Below, piece by piece: positions 56,766 to 64,000 of a DNA stretch of 64,000 bases. A model generated the notes under the pieces. That model had not been told where the DNA came from, ran no database searches, and worked only from the letters and a program-made list of their open reading frames with translations. Positions within the stretch are counted from its first letter, which is position 1. The number at the start of each line of letters is the position of its first letter. The stretch spans positions 74,760,403 to 74,824,402 of the forward strand of contig CM064426.1 in the NCBI GenBank assembly GCA_032690845.1, read 5' to 3'. The DNA is from Eleusine coracana subsp. coracana. Lineage: Eukaryota; Streptophyta; Magnoliopsida; Poales; Poaceae. The translations under genes were made by a program, and so were the position numbers.

Positions 56766-57480
56766 TGTAGCACACAGATTTTCAAATTTTTTAGTATTTT
56801 AAAATTTCTAGAATTAATTAGGTTGTGGTAAAACTCATGGAAGGGACTCAGAATTAGTTTTGGTACTGATAGGGAAAGTCGATTCAGATAGGATAATGGA
56901 AGGAAGAGTTTTTTAAGGAGGCCAAATAAAAAATACTAGATGAATTTCCCACACATTGTTATGGAATTTTCAATACAATTTTATATTAGCACTCAATGGA
57001 TGTAGAAAATAGTAGAGTAGAATATTATTTAATTGATATTCAAAATAGGAATTTCAATTAAATGAACCGATTTGCACTTTGGCCTGGAACACGGTAAAAA
57101 ATTGACAAGAGGTACGGTGCTTCTACTTATCTAGCCAATAGTATTGATCATGTAATAGTCTGATGATAGTTTCTTAGTTATATTGGTGAGAGTTACACAA
57201 ATGTTTTCTTCGAAGATCCAAATGGAAAAGAGATGAAGATGACTATATGCAGCATAGGGGATAATCTCCCACTGGAGAAGGGAATGTTCAGAGCATATGA
57301 TTCAACAGAAATTCATCAATTTGATCTAATGATTTGCTTTTAGGCCAACAGATTGGTACCGTGCACACTAGGCTTATGGGGGCAATTCAACGTGTGAGGA
57401 CGACAGGATATGGGTGAGAAACAACAATCCAATGGTGCTAATTTTGCAGTGACTTGGTTTCATGAGAATTGAGTTTTGTA
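56766..57480 (+). mobile_element. 3' LTR of the deleted gypsy element (right end uncertain)
   Basis: The purine tract (aaatggggtaga, 56753-56764) is followed by tgtagcacacag, a plausible LTR start. No matching 5' LTR was found upstream, so the right end is a guess and could be well before 57480. Confidence 0.45.
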
Positions 57481-59245
57481 GTAATTAATTATTGTTAGTG
57501 GGTTGTGTCTATATAAGATACTAGGTGCATTCCCCGAGCGTTGCTGCAGGATTTTGGAATATGTTGCAAGTAAATAGGAACCAAGTAAGCAGACACGGCT
57601 TGTTTTGATGGTGGTTAGAACAATCAGGGTAATATATAGCATTGGCATGACAATCTGAAGGAGAAGCATCAATATACTATCTAGCATTATTGTTTATAAC
57701 GTCATAAGAATAAATAACCAGTCTCTTTTGTCCCTTGCAACTATGTATGAGGAATCAATGGCAACATCAAGCAGATAGTTACCTTGTTTACTCCATTTTC
57801 AGAAAATAATATCGGCAATTGACGGATGAAATAGCGAAAGGTGAAATTGAGAGAGCATTCAATTCCGATCAATTAAGGACCTAGTGTCCTTCTGCAACTC
57901 TGGTAGCTCTGCACTTCCTCTTGATCACTCTGGAGTTGTATCATGTGACAAAAATTTTGTTGGCCTTTGGTATTGTCCCATGATGTTCTGGCTAACGATG
58001 GAACTCTAGGAGAAAGCTCATAAATCATAGACAAACAATCTGAAACAAAAAGAAAATTAAGTTATGCAAATAATCTATTGATTCACAGCATTACTCATTT
58101 ATAAATAAGATATGCAATGATTTGCAAGCTTATCCCAACGTGGGAGCACCTATTCACACATGGAAGTTAAGCGGTAGCATATCCCTTCTGATAGTTTGTT
58201 AGATACAATTCTGGTCATGTTGATTGAATCTAGCTACGCTTAAAACAACCATCAGAAAAAGTCTCTAATAAATGACAGCGAAAAGACATAAATCAATACA
58301 AAGCACCAGGAGAGGATTTCGATGACAAAACAATGGACCAGGTCAGGAGTATTTCAATGACAGAGCAACCCTGTCCACGGAGTATTTGGACATATCTATT
58401 GGGCCTGCCGATGCCAGGGGTCGTTGGCCATGGTAAATTTGTACAAATGCTATATATGAGGGCCTCTCCATCAGCGTTTGGTGCAGCTAGCTCTACGGTG
58501 TCACGTGCTCCTGCACGTTCTGCAGCACCGTAGCAGACCGGAGCAGTCCCAAAGCTATCTCCAGCTGTGACAACCATTAGTAACCAATCCTAACGTTCAC
58601 GATAGCTAGCTATAGTTTTTTTTCTCACTCACAAAAACTCTGCTCAGCAATCATCTTATCCTACCACTTCACTGACATGGTTAAAGCTATGAAAAGTATT
58701 AACTTAACTTTTTTGACCCCACAAACTGACTGTAAGTAGTCGACGCCATGCAGAACCATAGTGGACGCCCTGAGAGACGAGCGGCAGCAAAGATATAGAT
58801 CCTGCTTGTATCACCAGGCATCGGCGTTGATTATTTATATGAGCATGAGTGGCGACAATTTCAATTGGAGCACAGGAGCAGACGTCGGACATTGATTGCA
58901 TCGGTGATTAATCAGAAATTGAATCGAAGAGATAGGGTCGGACACGTGCGGTGGATTCAGAAGAATGTGTGAAGAGAGTAGCGCTGCCTGTTCGTTTTCC
59001 TCGATGTGGCTGTGGTAACGACGACTCAGCCTCGACGCACAACAGATGCTTTGTGGGTTTAGGCCCCTAATAAATGACATGTATGGGCTCTAAGAGGCTT
59101 TGTGGCTTATATGAACGGTTTTATCTAATTGATGACTAATGATCCAACGGTGAAAAATAATTGGGGTGATGTGGCTTAACATGGTTACAGAGAATTAGAA
59201 GTTAATAATTTTTAGTGGGTTGTATCTTCTAAAGATATGTAGATA
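57425..59245. repeat. pair of diverged direct repeats bounding 1.7 kb
   Basis: 57425-57520 (caatccaatggtgctaat ... gttagtgggttgtgtct) and 59138-59245 (gatccaacggtgaaaaat ... tttagtgggttgtatct) share order and wording. The sequence between holds no recognised gene. It may be two copies of one repeat or the edges of one element. Confidence 0.5.
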
Positions 59246-61292
59246 TAAATTCTCTATAGTATTTTCAGTCATGTGTCATATATGTAAAAGTCCCACACTT
59301 CTTGTTCACACAGATTGACAGACGTGCAACTTCCAGTTCTCACAAAAAAAAAGTTGACATAGAAATACAACATTTTAGGTGTTGACTTTCTGTGGCTTAA
59401 TCTTTCGTGGACTTGCTCCACACGACAAAAACAGTTCACCAGAACTTCTTGACCTGCACTCATGTAACAAACCTGCAACTTGCGCTCTCCCCGAAAGTTA
59501 GAACATTTTTTAGAAAAGAGAATTTATTAAAATTCCAAGTGTGTATCGATTGATACATGAGACTGTCCATTATTACAAGCTCTTGTTCAGACTAAGAGAC
59601 CAAGGGATGATAAAGATAAATGATAGTGCCATTACAAACATAATTAACAATGACCAAACTCATAAATCAACTACTAATGCGATTTGAGATCCGTCAACCA
59701 TTATTTGCGAAGATCTCCATAGTAGTTGTTTCCATCATCCTACATGCCTTCTTCATCAGAGAACGGTATATCTCCCGTAGCAACAAGAACCATAGTCGAG
59801 TCCAATATGTCCCTCTGAATATCACCAGCATAAAGGATGGTAAATATGTTTTGTGAAACACCATATTATTCCTATACAACCATATTGCTCAAGACAATGC
59901 ACAAACACCACTCCAAATTATTTTTTTCAAGTTTATCTGAGTTCCTCCCAACCAGTTACTAAACATTCATTCTCTGTTTCCTTTGCGTGGCAAAAGTTCC
60001 ACATATCTTCTTGAACTGTACTTCCTTCGTTCTTGTTTTATTGTTGTTAGGACAAAGATCCCAGTTTAAATATAAACTAGATCTCTTATCTGAATGACAA
60101 AAAAAAAAAAAAAACAGAGAAGTACTCATGCAAGCATGCAAGTTCACACCTCTTGTCAAAAGTTGACATGCTAACGCTATGTTTTTAGTATTTACTTTAA
60201 ATGGCTCACAGTCACACTTGCTCTTGCTTTTTGATTTTGCCCGAAAACTGGTGCTGAAGAGAAAACGTTGGATTATTACAATATATAACAATAATACACA
60301 CATCAAAATAGATTACTATTTTCAATAAGACAGAGCGAGCCACAACTTTCTTTAACGACAGAGTATTTTGGGTACAAACATGTTCATTTTTCTACTATTT
60401 TACTACAAACTTGTATTTGAAGACGGAGAAAGTAGGCTAGGTGTTTAACCAAATATGCTAAATATTGATAGCTTATGGTAGTATTAGCTTTTAGTGACTT
60501 TTAGCGGCGGTTGTGATGTTTGCATAGTTCACTGTTCTCTACAGTTTGTGAGTAACTTTGAAAAGAAAAGGAACTAGAGCCTTCCAAGGTGACTAATATA
60601 GTATTACATACTCCCTCGAATAATTACTGTAATCAACTACTATAATTGGTAGAATGAGAATGATAGCCATACTAACTTTCAGTCATGGTAGGTTTTCAAG
60701 TGCTACGAAGATATTAAAGACTAATCACGGTAGGTTTATATAGGCATCACCACGGCAGGGACCGACATGATTTAAATTTATATTAATTACAATCAGAATC
60801 ATTCGTGGTAGGACAACAGATTCTAGGACAACAACTCTGCTTATTATTACGAAGAGATGGGTCCATTGTCTGCCCGATGCCTCGGCATATTCCACATTAG
60901 GCATGCACCGGTGGCAAAAAGGGCATAGTATTTTCATCCCCACAAGAAGTAATTGTCAACAACAAATAAATATTGGTACATATGGGCTCTACGTCACCAA
61001 GAAGCACGGACATTGTTTCATCACGCGCTGTACCGTACTGTTTAATATTTAGAATAGAAGGATTTGCAGGGGCTACAGTTCAATTAAAAACTAGAACACT
61101 GACTGGTGTTTAAATGGCAAACGGGATCTAAATGTGTCACTGTCAATGGCGTAATTGGGATTGGGTAAATTTACAATGGCTCCTATGAAATTATTTCTAC
61201 TATCAAATACAATTTGAAAACCATATTTGAAATTATATTTTCAGATTAGGTACCTAGGTAGGTATATTTTTATTTTTTTTACAGATTTAATA
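59246..61292. other. intergenic; nothing recognised
   Basis: AT-rich, with short poly-A runs (60098-60114) and a lone Stowaway-like end at 60610. No gene or RNA gene seen. Confidence 0.45.
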
Positions 61293-61595
61293 CTCCCTCC
61301 ATCCTTTTATCTTCCTCGCCTAAGAGAAAATCAGTTTTGCCATTATCTTCCTCGTGTAACAGTTATTGATAGAAAATTAAATGGCATGCAAGTGGTCCTG
61401 AGCATTTTTACTGGTTGCATGCATATAGACTGGCCCTTTCTTTTTCTTGCATGCACTCTCACTGGCTACATGCATGCCATGCTATTAATTTTGACGTGCT
61501 ACAACACGGACTCCAAACAGAGTAATTAGCTCAGCACTTCTCCCTTGGTCATCGTGCACAGATCAAATACAAGGAAGATAATGGAATGGAGGGAG
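61293..61595. mobile_element. Stowaway MITE (303 bp)
   Basis: The ends are ctccctccatccttttatct and the inverse aagataatggaatggaggga plus g, flanked by TA (61291-61292 and 61596-61597). A second internal copy of ttatcttcctcg (61342) suggests a local duplication in the left arm. Clean Stowaway. Confidence 0.92.
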
Positions 61596-62451
61596 TAACA
61601 TATATAATCGTAGACACTCACATACATACATGAGTACTCTTCCGTATGAATACATGCACGCATACCCTAGCTACCCCTATGGGTGTATCTGAAACATGGT
61701 ACTTGCTTAATCTACATGAAGTCATCATAGACGCCTCGTTGTCGTCGATAGATATTTCGTCTCCTACTAAAAAAATAATTAGCCATAAATACAACACCCA
61801 GATGAGTTCGTTCCACTACAATAAAACTAACCACCTGAACTAAGTTCAATTTGCGGCAGATTTTCATATCACCTCTAACAGACTTCTATGACAAATCTAT
61901 GATAAAAATGCATTTATCATAGAAGTCGCATCACATTTGTAGTACAATGATGATATGACCAAATCGTCATAAAAGTGAGCATTTTTATGAGGAAAACAAA
62001 GATCATTATAGAAGCGAGACCACATCTATGACGGTCTCTTCGTGTCATCACAGAATTCATCGTTGTTAAACGTTGCAGTTAACATGACGTCTTCATGTTA
62101 TGCAGTACATGCTAGTGTGACATGGCAATCTAACGTGGAGCTTGTAACACCTCAGAATCTCTACCTGTCTAGGCCCGTTTCACATTTTGAGTGGATCACA
62201 TGATCCCCATCAAACTATTTACGCCTTGATCTTTGCTTTGCTCAAAAGTGTTAACCAAAGGTTAGAGGTGTTGGATATCTTAGCCTTATACATTAGTCTT
62301 CCTATCTCCAAATTAGCGATGTGGGACCAAACTTCCCACTTGCTGTCCACATGGGCCACCTTGTGCATAATCTGTTAGGCTGGAATGTTGTAGACACCCT
62401 CTCCTCCCTCAAAGAACCCGACGTTCTTGTCGAAACACAAAATATACCCAG
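61596..62451. other. intergenic with imperfect inverted repeats
   Basis: 61880-62080 has repeated tatgatgacc/atagaagt/gaccacatctatgac strings in both orientations, as in decayed foldback elements. No gene is seen. Confidence 0.4.
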
Positions 62452-63240
62452 TGCTGGTCATTTATACACACCCATTTGTATACCGCAAGTGGACGATATA
62501 CATTGTAGCCTTTTCTCCAAGAGTATTCAAAATTTTAATCGAATCCATAGAGACTAGTGGGAAATAATCAGAATTGTTAGTAAAAGTTGTAATATAGATT
62601 TCTAATGACGCATTTCAGACAAGGCCTATGATGACTAGTTGTCTTAATCGGTCTACCAGTTTCCACTCTATACACATCTACTATCATGTAAAAGTAGAGA
62701 CACATGCAAATATGGTGCATACAAGATCTAGAGTACTACCCTAAGTCACCACGATACAAATAGCATCCAAACACTTAGCCTATGTACTAAGCATTAGAAC
62801 AAGCACATGTAAGACCATAAAATCCAGGTAATCAAATAACCAAAACTATTCATCAATATATTCAATCATACTTCAAAATATGTAGCACAAGATACATCAC
62901 CATCTAGTTGGCCTACCTTGATGGATCATCTCAAGTATCAGTGGTTCTTGAAACTCCAAGTCTACAATCTTGTGATTGTTGACTTGGCTAGGTTAGCTAA
63001 GCTAAACCCTAGCAACTAGAGATCATGAATAACGAAGCAAAGCCCTGATGGCTCTAAACTTATGAGTGTTGTTGTCTCTTTGGCGGTTGATCCCTTGCAC
63101 CTTAGGGTTTTATAAGTATTTATAGGGTTGTACACGAAGTGGAGTTGAAATATAAGGAAACGAGCTATATGTCGATCAGTACAGAGTCTGTGCCGATCAG
63201 CACCAGTCGTGTTTAGCCTGGTTTCTTTTCAAAACTAGCA
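62452..63240 (-). mobile_element. LTR-like segment, probable solo LTR
   Basis: On the minus strand a TATA box (cctataaatacttataaaac, 63103-63125) is followed by a leader and, near the end, by a gtatacaaatgggtg segment. The plus-strand text accgcaagtggacgatatac near 62480 resembles the end of many rice gypsy LTRs. The ends and target duplication could not be fixed. Confidence 0.45.
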
Positions 63241-64000
63241 AAGTGTTCGTGCGTTGCTACGGACTTAAAAAAAAACATTCTTTATGATTTAAATATAAAT
63301 TATTTACACAATATAATTATTAGACATATACAATATTATTGACATTTTTTATATGAAAGATTATATTTGTATTACTGTTGGTGCTTCTTAGTATACCGTT
63401 TTATATATCAAAAATAATAATTTTATCAACATTTTTACCATATTCTAGAAGCTTTATTCAGAAGAAAAAATCAATTCATAGAGTACAGAAATAGCACTGC
63501 ATTGCAACAAGATTTTAAAATTGAAGACTTGCTCTATTGGAAAAAGTTAAAACACAAAAGTTGTAGATCTCGTCGAGGCCTTTTTGAAACATATATGGAT
63601 CATATTATTTGGACTACAGAGCTAGGAGATATGGGCCTGCACAGAGACTTACGCAGAGGAGTCCGAATCAGAACAAATATTTTTGCATCGCATATTTGGA
63701 AACCAAAACGGTGGGATCTGCACTTCCATTGAATACCAAAGTTGTAGAACTTTTTGAGGGCCACGAGATAAAGTACAAGTTTGCCTCATTTGAGCTCCGG
63801 GCGTGAGAGTTATGATTTTTGAAATTTGATACTTGATATGGAAGGTACGAAACCGATTTGGATTCAATCTCTAACTTTGTGGACACGAAGTGAACAACCA
63901 CACATCAATTAATAGATTATAGAGATGAGTTCCAAAGTCTTTTGTAGGTTCCATGTATGCCTCCTTGTCAGGTCTGAAGTATAGCCTTACATTGCATGTT
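63241..64000. repeat. grass interspersed repeat, class not determined
   Basis: Opens with actagcaaagtgttcgtgcg and ttgctacgg, a phrase often seen in grass repeats, then AT-rich DNA, then a moderately GC part with gttgtagatctcgtcgag and gttgtagaactttttgaggg. It runs off the window. No coding domain seen. Confidence 0.45.

Noticed and set aside
58100..58190. Possible 5S rRNA-derived sequence (gaagttaagcg)
   Set aside because: Only about 11 bases match the internal promoter region; no further 5S similarity.
1..64000. tRNA, rRNA or miRNA genes
   Set aside because: No tRNA-like cloverleaf or rRNA text was recognised by eye; a covariance search would be needed to exclude short ones. Long MITE hairpins could yield small RNAs but are not called as genes.

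Overview
The window is nuclear DNA of a grass, most likely rice (Oryza) or a close relative. It has short genes with small GT-AG introns, many Stowaway and Tourist-size MITEs, nested Ty3 and Ty1 retrotransposons, and GC-rich first exons. A PYL5/RCAR5-type ABA receptor and a SWEET3-clade sugar transporter lie on one segment. From memory these two sit close together on rice chromosome 5; that placement was not checked.

Layout. 1-6.6 kb is a decayed Ty3/gypsy element interrupted by a solo LTR. 7.4-9.0 kb is a short non-autonomous Ty1/copia element with 138-bp LTRs. An intact six-exon SWEET gene (+) lies at 13.08-15.21 kb. An intact six-exon TEX30/KANL3-family alpha/beta hydrolase (-) lies at 16.65-18.05 kb. 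18.17-20.42 kb is a TIR element carrying only a MYB/SANT-like ORF, with a nonsense codon. 21.8-23.2 kb is a Copia relic.

From 23.6 to 40.25 kb the window holds a duplicated module. Copy A has a secreted Asp/Ser-rich repeat protein gene (23.84-24.32), two decayed receptor-kinase tails (24.9-26.0) and a SWEET relic (29.03-29.13). A MITE, a LINE fragment and a Copia element are inserted in it. Copy B has a secreted Asp/Ser/His-rich repeat protein gene (36.42-37.04) followed by an intact 813-aa G-type lectin receptor-like kinase (37.8-40.25, minus). An LRR-less NB-ARC gene (42.3-43.7, +) comes next.

43.8-49.5 kb is mostly MITEs and AT-rich intergenic DNA. The three-exon PYL gene (-) is at 49.58-51.05 kb with a GC-rich promoter. 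53.4-57 kb is a degenerate minisatellite followed by an internally deleted gypsy element (gag-protease joined to the PPT and 3' LTR). 57-64 kb is repeats, including a clean Stowaway at 61.3 kb and an LTR-like segment at 62.5-63.2 kb.

The intact host genes are SWEET, the TEX30-like hydrolase, the two acidic repeat proteins, the lectin kinase, the NB-ARC protein and PYL. Nothing shows that they act in one pathway. The least familiar item is the pair of small secreted acidic repeat proteins, each lying tail-to-tail with a lectin-kinase gene or kinase relic.
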